Below are positions 16,751 to 25,654 of a stretch of 42,489 bases of DNA, in pieces. The stretch covers positions 1 to 42,489 of the forward strand of contig JAGWRU010000061.1 in NCBI GenBank assembly GCA_028869595.1, written 5' to 3'. The stretch's first letter is position 1; the number at the start of each line of letters is the position of its first letter. Below the pieces are notes generated by a model, which saw only the letters and a list, made by a program, of their open reading frames with translations, was not told the DNA's origin and did no database searches. Both the position numbers and the translations under genes were made by a program. This DNA is from Rhodospirillales bacterium (GTDB lineage Bacteria; Pseudomonadota; Alphaproteobacteria; Acetobacterales; Acetobacteraceae).

Positions 16751-17574
16751 AAAAGCGCGTCTTCCGCCTGCTGGGAACGGAACTGCCGGCGATCCTGGTG
16801 CTGATCTTCGCATTGTTTCCGTTTCTGTGGATGGTGCTGTCCTCCTTGCGCCCGAATGCGGAGATGGACAGCGCGCCGATCGCCCTGCTGCCCAATGTGC
16901 TGACGCTTGCCCATTATATCGAGCTGCTGCGCCGCACTTCCTTTCTGCAGAACCTGCGTGACAGCCTGATCGTGGCGACCGGCGCGGTGACGCTGGGGCT
17001 GCTGCTGGCTCTGCCGGCGGCCTATGCGTTTTCGCGCTTCCGCTTTCGCGGCAGGCAGGCGCTGCGCATCCAGTTCCTGGTGATCAACATGTTCCCGGTG
17101 GTCATGCTGATCCTGCCGCTATTCGTGCTGTTTCGGCAATTGCATCTCTTGGACACGTATTTTGCCCTGATCGCCGGGCATGCAACCTTCACCCTGCCTT
17201 TCGCGGTATGGCTGCTGACCTCCTATGTCGATGGCATTCCGCCCGATCTCGATCAGGCGGCGATGATCGACGGGGCGACGCGGTTGCAGATACTGCGCCT
17301 GATCATCCTGCCGTTGGCCATGCCGGGGGTGATTGCAGTCGCGATCTATCTCTTCATCGCTTCGTGGAATGAATATCTGTTTGCGCTGATGCTCGCCGGG
17401 CGCAATGTGCGCACCGTCACTGTCGCGTTGCAGATGTTCATCGGCGAAAACCAGATCCAATGGGGATTGTTGATGGCGGGCGGCACGCTGGTGGCGTTGC
17501 CGGCGGTCATCCTGTTCCTGTTCGCACAACGCCGCCTGGTGGGCGGACTGACCGGAGGAGCCGTCAAAGGATGA
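16747..17574 (+). CDS. Sugar ABC transporter permease, MalG type
   Basis: 275 residues with a basic start (MKKRVFRLLG), six membrane segments and an EAA-type loop recognisable as QAAMIDGATRLQILRLIILP. The C-terminus GGAVKG is typical of MalG homologues. It overlaps the MalF-type gene by ATGA on the 5' side and the TIM-barrel gene by ATGA on the 3' side. It is the inner-membrane half of a CUT1 importer whose ATPase must come from elsewhere, possibly the gene at 562-1611. Confidence 0.92.
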   Translation: MKKRVFRLLGTELPAILVLIFALFPFLWMVLSSLRPNAEMDSAPIALLPNVLTLAHYIELLRRTSFLQNLRDSLIVATGAVTLGLLLALPAAYAFSRFRFRGRQALRIQFLVINMFPVVMLILPLFVLFRQLHLLDTYFALIAGHATFTLPFAVWLLTSYVDGIPPDLDQAAMIDGATRLQILRLIILPLAMPGVIAVAIYLFIASWNEYLFALMLAGRNVRTVTVALQMFIGENQIQWGLLMAGGTLVALPAVILFLFAQRRLVGGLTGGAVKG

Positions 17575-18464
17575 ACAAGGGCAGTTTGCCGCCTATCGGC
17601 GTGATATCGATGACCTATTGCCGGCCCTTCACGGCGGCGCATTTTCCGCTATTCGCCCGGATGAAGGCCGCCGGCATGGATTTCTGCGAATTGCTGGTGC
17701 CTGAGGAAGGGGAGGTCGATCCCGCCGAAGCCGGGGCTGCGGCACGCGATGCCGGGCTGTTCCTGGTGCTGGCGGCGCGGGTGAATGTCGAACGCGATCT
17801 GGCGTCCGACGAGGAAGCGGCGCGCAAGGCAGGCATTGCCTATCTGCGCCGCTGCGTCGATGTCGCCAAGGCATGCGGCGCGCGCATCGTCGGCGGCCCG
17901 CTTTATGGCACGCCGCTGGTTTTCGCCGGCCGGCCGCCGCGCCCCTTCGACGATGCAGCGCGCGAAATGCGCATCGCGCGTGTCGTCGATGGGCTGAAGG
18001 AAGCCGCGCCCTATGCCGCCGATCATGGCGTGGCGCTGGCGGTCGAACCGCTCAATCGCTTCGAGACGGATTTCTGCAACACCGCGCGGCAAGGCTGCGA
18101 TCTGGTGGCGCGCGTCGACCATGCCGGGGTGAAGCTGATGCTGGATACGTTTCACATGAACATGGAGGAGGATGACCTGCCGCTTGCCATCCGCCATGCC
18201 GCGCCGCATCTGGTGCATTTCCAGGCGAACGAGAATCATCGCGGCTTTCTGGGTACCGGGCATCTGGATTGGGGCGCGATCAGCCGCACCTTGGTCGAAA
18301 TCGGCTATGCCGGGCCGATCACGCTGGAACCGTTCCGGCGCACCGATCATCGCCTGTCCGTGCCTTTGGCGCAGTGGAAACCGCCCAGCATCGACGAGGA
18401 TATCGATCTGCGGCGCAGCGGCGATCTGCTGCGCGGCGCCCTGCACGCGGCGGGGCGGCGATGA
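17571..18464 (+). CDS. Sugar isomerase/epimerase, TIM barrel (D-tagatose 3-epimerase-like)
   Basis: 297 residues, AP-endonuclease-2-type TIM barrel. The four metal ligands of the D-tagatose/D-psicose 3-epimerase group can be placed: Glu159 (VEPLNRFETD), Asp192 (MLDTFHMN), His216 (LVHFQANE) and Glu253 (TLEPF). These enzymes epimerise ketoses at C3. Relatives paired with Gfo/Idh/MocA oxidoreductases act on 3-keto sugars. The pairing with such an oxidoreductase here (ATGA overlap on both sides) supports a keto-sugar step after import. The substrate remains open. Confidence 0.87.
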   Translation: MNKGSLPPIGVISMTYCRPFTAAHFPLFARMKAAGMDFCELLVPEEGEVDPAEAGAAARDAGLFLVLAARVNVERDLASDEEAARKAGIAYLRRCVDVAKACGARIVGGPLYGTPLVFAGRPPRPFDDAAREMRIARVVDGLKEAAPYAADHGVALAVEPLNRFETDFCNTARQGCDLVARVDHAGVKLMLDTFHMNMEEDDLPLAIRHAAPHLVHFQANENHRGFLGTGHLDWGAISRTLVEIGYAGPITLEPFRRTDHRLSVPLAQWKPPSIDEDIDLRRSGDLLRGALHAAGRR

Positions 18465-19474
18465 TGCGCATCGGTTGGCTGGGCTGCGGCACCCATGCGG
18501 GGGAAATGCTGCTGCCGCAACTCGTGCGCCTGCCGGTGCGGCTGGCGGCGATCGCCGATACCGATCCGGCGCGTCTGGCCATGATCGGCGATCGCTACGG
18601 CGTGAGCGATCGGTTCACCGATGCGGCGGCGCTGCTGGATCATCCCGGGCTGGATGCGATCGGCATGGCGATGGGCCCGGCCCAGCATGCGCGCTTCGGT
18701 GCGATGGCGCTGGAACGAGGCTTGGCGGTGTTCATGGAAAAGCCGCCCGCACCGACGGCGCGGGAGGCCGCGATCCTGGCTGAAACGGCGGCGCGCACGG
18801 GCAAGCCCTGCGTGGTCGGTTTCATGAAGCGCTACTCCACCGCCAACCGGATCGCTGGCAACATCCTGCACGCGCCGGGCTTCGGGGCGAAGGCCAGCCT
18901 GCTGGGCGAATACATGACCGCGCCGACCTATTTCGTCGGCAATCCGGATTATACCGGGTTTCTGCTGCATCACTGCGTGCACGCGATGGATCTGGTGCCC
19001 TGGCTGATGGGGGAGGCGGTGGCATCGGTCACGGTCCGCAAACACGAGATGGAGCCGGGCAAGCTGCTGTTGCATGCGGGTTTCGGCTTCGCCTCCGGCG
19101 CGCTCGCCACCGTGGTGATGGGCACGCATCAATCGCGCGGCACGCCGATGGAATGGTGGCAGGTGATGGGCGATCATCAGCGTGTGGAAATGCGCAACGT
19201 GCACGAGGTGCGCCATTTCCGTTCCCCCATCTTCAAGGCAGCCGATCCGGCGGCGACGCTCGACCCCGCGTCCGACACGCTGGTGTGGGAGCCGAACCTG
19301 ACAGCGGCGGCGAATGAGGATCACAAGGGCTATCACGCCCTGCTGGCGGCTTTCGTCGCGCGCGTCAAAGGCGAGGCTTCCGACGCGCCGGAGATCGCTG
19401 ACGGGGTGCGCGCGATGCGGGTGCTGGAGGCGATGATCCGCGCGATGGCGAGCGGGAAAGAGGAGACGCCTTAA
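18461..19474 (+). CDS. Gfo/Idh/MocA-family oxidoreductase
   Basis: 337 residues. An N-terminal Rossmann fold with the motif WLGCGTHA (6-13), an EKPP motif (93-96) of the catalytic Lys loop and a C-terminal alpha/beta domain define the family. The members use NAD(P) to oxidise or reduce sugars, inositols or glycosides. The second-domain His region ([13 protein letters not shown]) is present. It is the last gene of the operon. Its start overlaps the epimerase stop (ATGATG, so ATG 18464 is also possible). Its TAA shares the TTAA at 19471-19474 with the stop of the convergent ABC ATPase gene. Confidence 0.9.
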   Translation: MMRIGWLGCGTHAGEMLLPQLVRLPVRLAAIADTDPARLAMIGDRYGVSDRFTDAAALLDHPGLDAIGMAMGPAQHARFGAMALERGLAVFMEKPPAPTAREAAILAETAARTGKPCVVGFMKRYSTANRIAGNILHAPGFGAKASLLGEYMTAPTYFVGNPDYTGFLLHHCVHAMDLVPWLMGEAVASVTVRKHEMEPGKLLLHAGFGFASGALATVVMGTHQSRGTPMEWWQVMGDHQRVEMRNVHEVRHFRSPIFKAADPAATLDPASDTLVWEPNLTAAANEDHKGYHALLAAFVARVKGEASDAPEIADGVRAMRVLEAMIRAMASGKEETP

Positions 19475-20313
19475 CCCCTGGCCAGCACCGCCAGCCGCTC
19501 CACCACCTTGCCGCCGGGTGCCACGGCCGGCATGGCGGCCAGCAAATGGCGCGTGTACTCGTCGCGGGGTGCGGCGAACAACGCCTCGGTCTCATCCATT
19601 TCCACGATCTTGCCGCGCCGCATCACTGCCACGCGGTGCGCGACATGGCGTACCACCGCCAGATCATGGGTGATGAACAGATAGGACAGACCGAGGCGCT
19701 GCTGCAGATCGCGCAGCAGATTCAGCACCTGCGCCTGGATCGAGACATCGAGTGCCGAAACCGGCTCGTCGCAGACGATCAGCTCCGGCTCGGCGGCGAG
19801 CGCGCGGGCAATGCCGATGCGCTGGCGCTGTCCGCCGGAGAATTCATGCGGATAGCGCCGCGCCTGTTCGGGGGCGAGGCCCACCAGCGCCAGCAATTCG
19901 GCAACCCGCGCGCGATATCCGGCCTCGCTGCCGGGCCGGTGCAGACGCAGCGGCTCGGCGATGATCTCGCCCACATTCTGACGCGGATCGAGCGAGGCGA
20001 ACGGGTCCTGGAACACGATCTGCATGCGCCGGCGAAACCGCCGCAGCGCCACGCCGGACAGATCGGTGATATCGGTGCCGTCGAAATGGATGCGCCCGCC
20101 ACTGGGGTCGAGCAGGCGCAGCACCAGCCGCGCCGTGGTCGATTTGCCGGAGCCCGATTCCCCCACGATGCCCAGCGTCTCCCCGCGCGCCAGGGTGAAG
20201 GAGATGTCGTCGACTGCTGCCACTTCTCCCATTTTGCGGGCGAACACCAGGCCGCGGCGAATGGCGAAGCGGCGCGAAAGATGCTCCACCTCCAGCAACG
20301 GACGCGGGCTCAT
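19471..20313 (-). CDS. Peptide/nickel-type ABC transporter ATP-binding protein (DppF-like)
   Basis: 280 residues. Walker A is GESGSGKST (51-59), signature LSGGQRQR-like [15 protein letters not shown], Walker [13 protein letters not shown] and H-loop [12 protein letters not shown]. This is the second ATPase of an Opp/Dpp heterodimer that drives peptide import. It ends soon after the ATPase core ([14 protein letters not shown]) and lacks the Cys-containing oligopeptide C-terminal domain that its partner has, so it is shorter than usual DppF (about 330). The start overlaps the upstream DppD stop (ATGA). The permease and binding-protein genes are on the opposite strand from 21457. Confidence 0.92.
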   Translation of the reverse strand: MSPRPLLEVEHLSRRFAIRRGLVFARKMGEVAAVDDISFTLARGETLGIVGESGSGKSTTARLVLRLLDPSGGRIHFDGTDITDLSGVALRRFRRRMQIVFQDPFASLDPRQNVGEIIAEPLRLHRPGSEAGYRARVAELLALVGLAPEQARRYPHEFSGGQRQRIGIARALAAEPELIVCDEPVSALDVSIQAQVLNLLRDLQQRLGLSYLFITHDLAVVRHVAHRVAVMRRGKIVEMDETEALFAAPRDEYTRHLLAAMPAVAPGGKVVERLAVLARG

Positions 20314-21296
20314 GCGGCAATGCTTTCGATCGGTGCGCGCCGGCAGCGCGCGGCTTGCTCGGGCCCGAAGGCGCGCATTGCCGGTGCCGCCGCGATGCAG
20401 GCAGGTTCGGCTAGGGCGCAGCGGGGATGGAAGCGGCAGCCTGCCGGCATGGCCGAAGGCGCGGGCACGCTGCCCTCGATCGCCAGCAGGCGCTCCCTGG
20501 CCGCACCGCCGCGCGGCGCGCTGGCGATCAGGCCCAGCGTGTAGGGGTGTTCGGCCATGGTGAACAGTGTCGCCGCCGGCGCCCGCTCCACCACCTGCCC
20601 GGCATACATCACCGCCACCGTATCGGCCATGTCGGTGACCACGCCGAGATCGTGGCTGATCAGCATCATCGCCATGCCGGTTTCGCGTTGCAGCGTCTTG
20701 AGCAACGTCAGGATTTCGGCCTGCACCGTGACATCCAGCGCAGTGGTCGGCTCGTCGGCGATCAGCAGATCGGGATTGCACGACAGTGCCATGGCGATCA
20801 TCACCCGCTGGCGCTGCCCGCCGGAAAGCTGATGCGGGTAATCGTCGATGCGCCGGGCCGGATCGGGAATGCGCACCCGTTCCAGGGCTGCGATGGCGCG
20901 CCGGCGCAGCGCATCGGGGGCGGTCGCGCGTTCATGGGCGGCGATCGCCTCGATGATCTGCGCGCCGATCGTGTGTGCGGGATTGAGGCTGGTCATCGGC
21001 TCCTGAAAGATCATGGCGATGCGCCGTCCACGCAAAGCGCGCATCGCCGGGCGGGGCAGGCGCGTCAGCTCCTGGCCGTCGAAGCGTATTTCTCCGGCCG
21101 CGATCCGTCCGGGCGGCGGCACCAGCCCCATCACCGACAGCGACAGCATCGACTTGCCGCTGCCCGATTCGCCGACGATGCCGATGGTCTGCCCGCGCGC
21201 AAGGCTGAGATCGACGCCATCGACCACGGCGAGTTCGCCCCCGTTTTCCCCGGGGAACGCGGTGCGCAGGCCGGAAATCTGCAATAATGGATCCAT
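20310..21296 (-). CDS. Peptide/nickel-type ABC transporter ATP-binding protein (DppD-like)
   Basis: About 328 residues. Walker [10 protein letters not shown], signature [15 protein letters not shown], Walker [13 protein letters not shown] and a C-terminal oligopeptide-type domain with Cys residues ([15 protein letters not shown] and a later RC), which in DppD proteins can hold a [4Fe-4S] cluster. ATG 21296 ([14 protein letters not shown]) fits the usual family start; a GTG at 21323 would add nine residues. It pairs with the DppF-like ATPase downstream and is divergent from the binding-protein gene across about 160 nt. Confidence 0.92.
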   Translation of the reverse strand: MDPLLQISGLRTAFPGENGGELAVVDGVDLSLARGQTIGIVGESGSGKSMLSLSVMGLVPPPGRIAAGEIRFDGQELTRLPRPAMRALRGRRIAMIFQEPMTSLNPAHTIGAQIIEAIAAHERATAPDALRRRAIAALERVRIPDPARRIDDYPHQLSGGQRQRVMIAMALSCNPDLLIADEPTTALDVTVQAEILTLLKTLQRETGMAMMLISHDLGVVTDMADTVAVMYAGQVVERAPAATLFTMAEHPYTLGLIASAPRGGAARERLLAIEGSVPAPSAMPAGCRFHPRCALAEPACIAAAPAMRAFGPEQAARCRRAPIESIAA

Positions 21297-21456
21297 CCCC
21301 GATTTAGTCGGGGCGCGGGCCACCCCGTCAAGCGTCGGCTGCGATACGCGTGGGGCGCAACCCCGGCTTGCGGATATCTCGGGGATCGTCTTACAATCGC
21401 AACACGTCCACGCCCCCGAAACGAATCATCCGATTTTCTCCAGGAGAACGCACGCG

Positions 21457-22986
21457 ATGCGCGCGATGGTGTTTGCAGCTGCGATGCTGCTCGGTTTCGT
21501 TGCCCCGACACTGGCGCCGGCGCCGGCCCTTGCTGCCGGGCCGACCACGCTACGCATCGGCTTGCGAGAGGACCCGGACATCCTCGACCCGACTTTATCG
21601 GGCAGCTATGTCGGGCGCATCGTCTATGCCGGGATGTGCGACAAGCTGTTCGATTACGACCCGAAACTGGACATCGTGCCGCAGCTTGCTACCAGCTATA
21701 GCTGGAAGGACCCCACCCATCTGATCCTGCATCTGCGCGCCGGCGTGCTGTTTCAGGATGGCGAGAAGATGGATGCGGACTCGGTCAAGTATACGCTGAA
21801 CCGCGACCTGACCATGCCGCGCAGCCTGCGCAAGGGCCAGATCAACGACATCGCCGCGATGAACGTGATCGATCCACTGACCTTGGAAATCGTCCTGAAG
21901 CAGCCGAATTCGGCCTTCCTGGCGCAGCTTGCCGGGCGGCCCGGCATCGTGCTGGCGCCCAAGGCGGCGGAGCAGGAGGGCGATAAATTTGGCCTGCACC
22001 CGGTCTGCGCCGGTCCGTTCCGCTTCGTGCAGCGCATTCCCCAGCAGAAGATCGTGCTGGAACGGTTCAAGCGCTACTGGAACGCCAAGGCGATCCATTT
22101 CGACCGGCTGGAATATATCCCGATCGTCAATTCCGCGGTGACGCTGGCCAATCTCCAGGCCGGCGCCCTGGATATGGCGGAATACGTGGTGCCGACCGAT
22201 GTCGCGGCGGTCGAGAAGGACCCCAAGCTGCGCATTGCGATGGATACCTCGCTCGCCAATTACGGCATCACCTTCAATGTCGGCAACGGACCGGAGGCGA
22301 AATCGCCGATCGGCGAAAGTGCCGATCTGCGTCGCGCCTTCGATCTGTCGATCGACCGCAATGCGCTGATCCATGTGGTGTTCAACGGGCTTTACACGCC
22401 GATCGGCCAGGCCAATCCGCCTTCGTCGAAATTCTTCGTCCCCTCGGTGCAGCCGACCAAGCGCGATATCGCCGCCGCCAAGAAGCTGGTGGCGGCCTCC
22501 GGCATCAAGCCGCCGATCGATGTCACGCTGATGGTCTCGAACAGCCCCGATATCCTGCAGGCCGCGCAGGTGATCCAGGCGATGGTGCAGCCGGCCGGCT
22601 TCAACGTGAAGATCCAGGCGACGGAATTCGCCTCCTCCCTCGCCGCCGCGCGGGCCGGGCATTTCCAGGCTTACATGATCCAGTGGTCGGGCCGGGCAGA
22701 TGCCGACGGCAACATGTATTCCTTCCTGCATAGCGGCTATGGCTTCAATTACGGCCATTACAGCAATCCGGAAGTGGACAAGCTGCTCGATCAGGCGCGT
22801 ATCGCCCAGACCGTGCCGGAACGTGTGGCGATCTACGCCAAGATCTGGAAGATCGAACAGCAAGACATGCCGGTCAGCTATCTCTGGTCGCCCAAGAACA
22901 TTGTCGGGCTGAAGAAATCGCTGCTCGGCTTCAAGCAGGTGCCGGACGGGATCATCCGGGTGCAGGGCATGCATTTCGCGAAATAG
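21457..22986 (+). CDS. Peptide ABC transporter substrate-binding protein (DppA/OppA type)
   Basis: 509 residues, family 5 extracellular solute-binding protein. The signal peptide (MRAMVFAAAMLLGFVAPTLA, ending near ALAAG) is followed by LRIGLREDPDILDPTLSGSY, the family opening, then GEKMDADSVKYTLNRD and LRRAFDLSIDRNALI. The start is fixed by CAGGAG 10 nt upstream. It binds peptides, or possibly other family ligands such as opines, glutathione or metal chelates, in the periplasm. Two permease genes follow directly. Confidence 0.93.
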   Translation: MRAMVFAAAMLLGFVAPTLAPAPALAAGPTTLRIGLREDPDILDPTLSGSYVGRIVYAGMCDKLFDYDPKLDIVPQLATSYSWKDPTHLILHLRAGVLFQDGEKMDADSVKYTLNRDLTMPRSLRKGQINDIAAMNVIDPLTLEIVLKQPNSAFLAQLAGRPGIVLAPKAAEQEGDKFGLHPVCAGPFRFVQRIPQQKIVLERFKRYWNAKAIHFDRLEYIPIVNSAVTLANLQAGALDMAEYVVPTDVAAVEKDPKLRIAMDTSLANYGITFNVGNGPEAKSPIGESADLRRAFDLSIDRNALIHVVFNGLYTPIGQANPPSSKFFVPSVQPTKRDIAAAKKLVAASGIKPPIDVTLMVSNSPDILQAAQVIQAMVQPAGFNVKIQATEFASSLAAARAGHFQAYMIQWSGRADADGNMYSFLHSGYGFNYGHYSNPEVDKLLDQARIAQTVPERVAIYAKIWKIEQQDMPVSYLWSPKNIVGLKKSLLGFKQVPDGIIRVQGMHFAK

Positions 22987-22998
22987 GATCCGGCCGCG

Positions 22999-23946
22999 AT
23001 GCAAGCTCCGATCGGCGCCCGCCTGCTGCATCTGGTGCCGACGATCCTGCTGGTCACCATCATCGTCTTCGCCCTGCAGCATCTGATGCCGGGCGATCCG
23101 GCGGTGATGATGGCTGGCGAAGCGGCGGGCGATCCGCACGTGGTCGCCCAGATCCGCGCGCAGATGATGCTCGATCAGCCGGTATGGTGGCAGTATCTGC
23201 ACTGGCTGGACGAGGTTCTGCAGGGCAATCTCGGCTATAGCTGGCGGCTGACCTCTCCGGTGCTGGTGCTGATCGCGCAGAAACTGCCAGTGACCCTGCA
23301 ACTCGCGGCCATGGCGTTCTTTTTCGCCGTGGCGATCGGCGTGCCGGCGGGGGTGGTATCCGCCGTCAAGCAGGGCACGGCCTGGGATTGGGCGGCCAAT
23401 GCGATCGGCTTATTTGGCCTGTCCATTCCCACGTTCTGGCTGGGCATCGTGCTGATCCTGCTGGTCTCGGTCGATCTCGGTTGGCTGCCGCCTTCGGGCT
23501 ATGTGCCGCTGACCCAGGATCCGCTGCGCTCGCTGGCCACCACCATCATGCCGTCTTTCGTGCTGGGCAACGCGATCGCGGCGATCCTGATGCGCCATAC
23601 CCGCAGCGCCATGCTGACGGCGCTGTCGCAGGATTATGTCCGCACCGCGCGGGCCAAAGGGCTGACGGAACAGCGCGTGGTGATCCGCCATGCGTTGCGC
23701 AACGCGCTGATCCCGGTGGTGACGCTGGGCGGGCTGCAACTGGGCACGCTGCTTTCCGGCGCGGTGCTGACCGAGCAGGTTTTCGATGTGCCGGGCATCG
23801 GCAAGCTGGTGGTCGATGCGGTGTTCAACCGCGACTATCCGGTGATCCAGGGCGTCGTGCTGGTGACCGGGCTGCTCTATATTCTGATCAATCTGGCGAC
23901 CGATATTCTCTACGCCGTCATTAACCCGAGGCTGCGCGGCGGATGA
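22999..23946 (+). CDS. Peptide ABC transporter permease, DppB type
   Basis: 315 residues. The DppB/OppB opening (LLHLVPTILLVTIIVFALQH followed by LMPGDPA), six membrane helices and the cytoplasmic coupling loop (RTARAKGLTEQRVVIRHALR) are visible. The ending NPRLRGG is characteristic. The stop overlaps the DppC-type start (ATGA), and the gene follows the binding protein by 12 nt. It makes the first half of the inner-membrane channel. Confidence 0.94.
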   Translation: MQAPIGARLLHLVPTILLVTIIVFALQHLMPGDPAVMMAGEAAGDPHVVAQIRAQMMLDQPVWWQYLHWLDEVLQGNLGYSWRLTSPVLVLIAQKLPVTLQLAAMAFFFAVAIGVPAGVVSAVKQGTAWDWAANAIGLFGLSIPTFWLGIVLILLVSVDLGWLPPSGYVPLTQDPLRSLATTIMPSFVLGNAIAAILMRHTRSAMLTALSQDYVRTARAKGLTEQRVVIRHALRNALIPVVTLGGLQLGTLLSGAVLTEQVFDVPGIGKLVVDAVFNRDYPVIQGVVLVTGLLYILINLATDILYAVINPRLRGG

Positions 23947-24818
23947 GTGCCAGCATCGCCCAATCCCCCCCTGCCGCGCACAGCCCGTTTCGCATCGGGC
24001 TGCGGCGTTTCCTGCGCCATCGCACCGGCATGCTCGGGCTGGTGCTGATCGTGGTCTTCATTGTCACCGCGCTGGCCGCACCGCTGATCGCGCCCTACTC
24101 GCCGATCGCAACCGATTGGAATGCGATCCGCATCGGCCCCAGCCTTGCGCATTGGATGGGCACCGACGAGATCGGCCGCGATGAGATGTCGCGCGTGATT
24201 TGGGGCGCACGCGCCAGCCTGGCGGCCGGCGTGGTTGCGGTGCTGATCGCGGCGGCGATCGGCGTGCCGGCCGGCGTGCTGGCCGGTTTCGCGGGCGGGC
24301 GCACGGATGCGATCCTGTCGCGCATCGTCGATGCCATGCTGGCCATTCCGTTCCTGATCCTGGCCATCGCGCTGGCGGCTTTTCTGGGACCCAATCTGCG
24401 CAACGCAATGATCGCGATCGGCATCAGTTCCGCCCCGGTCTTCATGCGTGTCGCGCGTGCCGCCACGATGGATGTGAAAACCCAGGATTTCATCGAGGCG
24501 GCGATTGCCGTCGGCAATCCGCCCTGGCGCACCGCGCTGCGCCATGTGGTGCCGAACATCGTCGCCCCGGTTCTGGTGCAGGGCACGCTGTCGGTTGCCA
24601 CCGCGATCATCGCCGAGGCATCCTTGTCGTTTCTCGGCCTGGGGGAGCAGCCGCCGCAGCCCTCCTGGGGCTCGATGCTGAATGCCGCCCAACAGTTTTT
24701 GACACAGGCGCCGTGGCTCGCGATTTTCCCCGGGCTTGCGATTTTTCTTGTGGTGCTGGGCTTCAATCTGATGGGCGACGGGCTACGGGATGTGCTGGAT
24801 CGGCGCAGGCGGGGTTGA
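23943..24818 (+). CDS. Peptide ABC transporter permease, DppC type
   Basis: 291 residues. The N-terminal RFLRHRTGMLGLVLIVVFIV segment, GTDEIGRDEMSRVIWGAR, the coupling loop with AVGNPPWRTALRHVVPN and the ending MGDGLRDVLDRRRRG are typical of DppC/OppC. It completes the peptide permease. Its stop at 24816-24818 directly abuts the stop of the convergent GntR gene, leaving no room for a terminator. Confidence 0.94.
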   Translation: MSASIAQSPPAAHSPFRIGLRRFLRHRTGMLGLVLIVVFIVTALAAPLIAPYSPIATDWNAIRIGPSLAHWMGTDEIGRDEMSRVIWGARASLAAGVVAVLIAAAIGVPAGVLAGFAGGRTDAILSRIVDAMLAIPFLILAIALAAFLGPNLRNAMIAIGISSAPVFMRVARAATMDVKTQDFIEAAIAVGNPPWRTALRHVVPNIVAPVLVQGTLSVATAIIAEASLSFLGLGEQPPQPSWGSMLNAAQQFLTQAPWLAIFPGLAIFLVVLGFNLMGDGLRDVLDRRRRG

Positions 24819-25571
24819 TCATCCCGTGCGACGCGGCGTCAGATGCGCTGTGAAGCGGTAATGCGTCGGGTGATAGGTCGCGTCGAGAATTTCCAGCAGG
24901 CGACCCTGCGTGTCGTAGTAGACCCGGATCGCCCGTAGCACCGGCGTGCCGGTTTCGATCTTCAGACGTTTGGCGATGCGCGGCGGTGCGACGGCGGGCA
25001 CCATGATCTGATCGGCGTGGTCGAGCAGCGTGCCGGTACGTTGCTGAACCACAGCGCTGACGGGAATGGGCGCGGTCAGCGATGCAGCGTTGAGGCGCGC
25101 CGCCACCCAATCGGGGAAATAATAGGTCACGTGCACCACCGGCGCGCCGCTGGCGGCGACATAATTCACCCCTTCATAGCAGTGCAGTCGGGTGCGTGGC
25201 GCCAGTTTTGCGAAGTCGAGCAATTCCGCCGGCGGAATGCGATCGCCCTCATGGCGGAGATGCAGATCGCTCGGTGTCAGCACTTCCTCCAGCACGCCCG
25301 TCAAGGTCGCCGACCAGGCATCGCGTGGCTTCTCCCTCACGAAATTTCCGATCCCCTGGCGACGTTGCACCAGATGGCGGGCTGTCAACTCATCCAGCGC
25401 CTTGCGCACGGTGATGCGGCTGACGCCGAACCTGGCGCAGAGCGCATGCTCGGTCGGCAGCGCGCTGTCGGGCGGAAACGCCCCGGCGACGATCTCCGCC
25501 ATCAGCTTTTCCGCCACCTGGCGGTACAGCGGCAATCCGTTCGCGGGGAAAAATTGCTCGGCACTTGTCAT
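24819..25571 (-). CDS. GntR-family regulator, HutC/UTRA subgroup
   Basis: 250 residues. The winged helix covers about 10-75 (ALCARFGVSRITVRKALDEL is the recognition part) and is followed by VQRRQGIGNFV. The UTRA ligand-binding domain runs from about 95 to 240 (YEGVNYVAASGAPVVHVTYY, YDTQGRLLEILDATYHP). UTRA regulators bind small ligands such as amino acids, sugars or urocanate. The gene is divergent from the FAD oxidoreductase-tctCBA operon, which it most likely controls. Control of the Dpp operon ending at its 3' side is less likely. Confidence 0.9.
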   Translation of the reverse strand: MTSAEQFFPANGLPLYRQVAEKLMAEIVAGAFPPDSALPTEHALCARFGVSRITVRKALDELTARHLVQRRQGIGNFVREKPRDAWSATLTGVLEEVLTPSDLHLRHEGDRIPPAELLDFAKLAPRTRLHCYEGVNYVAASGAPVVHVTYYFPDWVAARLNAASLTAPIPVSAVVQQRTGTLLDHADQIMVPAVAPPRIAKRLKIETGTPVLRAIRVYYDTQGRLLEILDATYHPTHYRFTAHLTPRRTG

Positions 25572-25584
25572 AACAACAGGACAA
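25565..25584. promoter_or_regulatory. Possible operator between the GntR/UTRA gene and the FAD oxidoreductase operon
   Basis: TTGTC (25565-25569) and GACAA (25580-25584) form an inverted pair separated by 10 nt. They overlap the regulator start codon and lie in an AT-richer stretch of the 83-nt divergent intergenic region. GntR-type operators are short dyads at such positions. The match is modest and no second site was found. Confidence 0.3.
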
Positions 25585-25654
25585 CTCTAATCTGGCTTGA
25601 TTGGCAACGCGCCGAAACCATGGCGCGCGGAAGCGGATCGGGAAAGGGGCCAGC

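Noticed and set aside
21595-23301. 568-codon open frame on the minus strand opposite the Dpp binding protein
   Set aside because: Shadow frame with shadow-type composition and no ribosome-binding site or family motif; the plus-strand gene is unambiguous.
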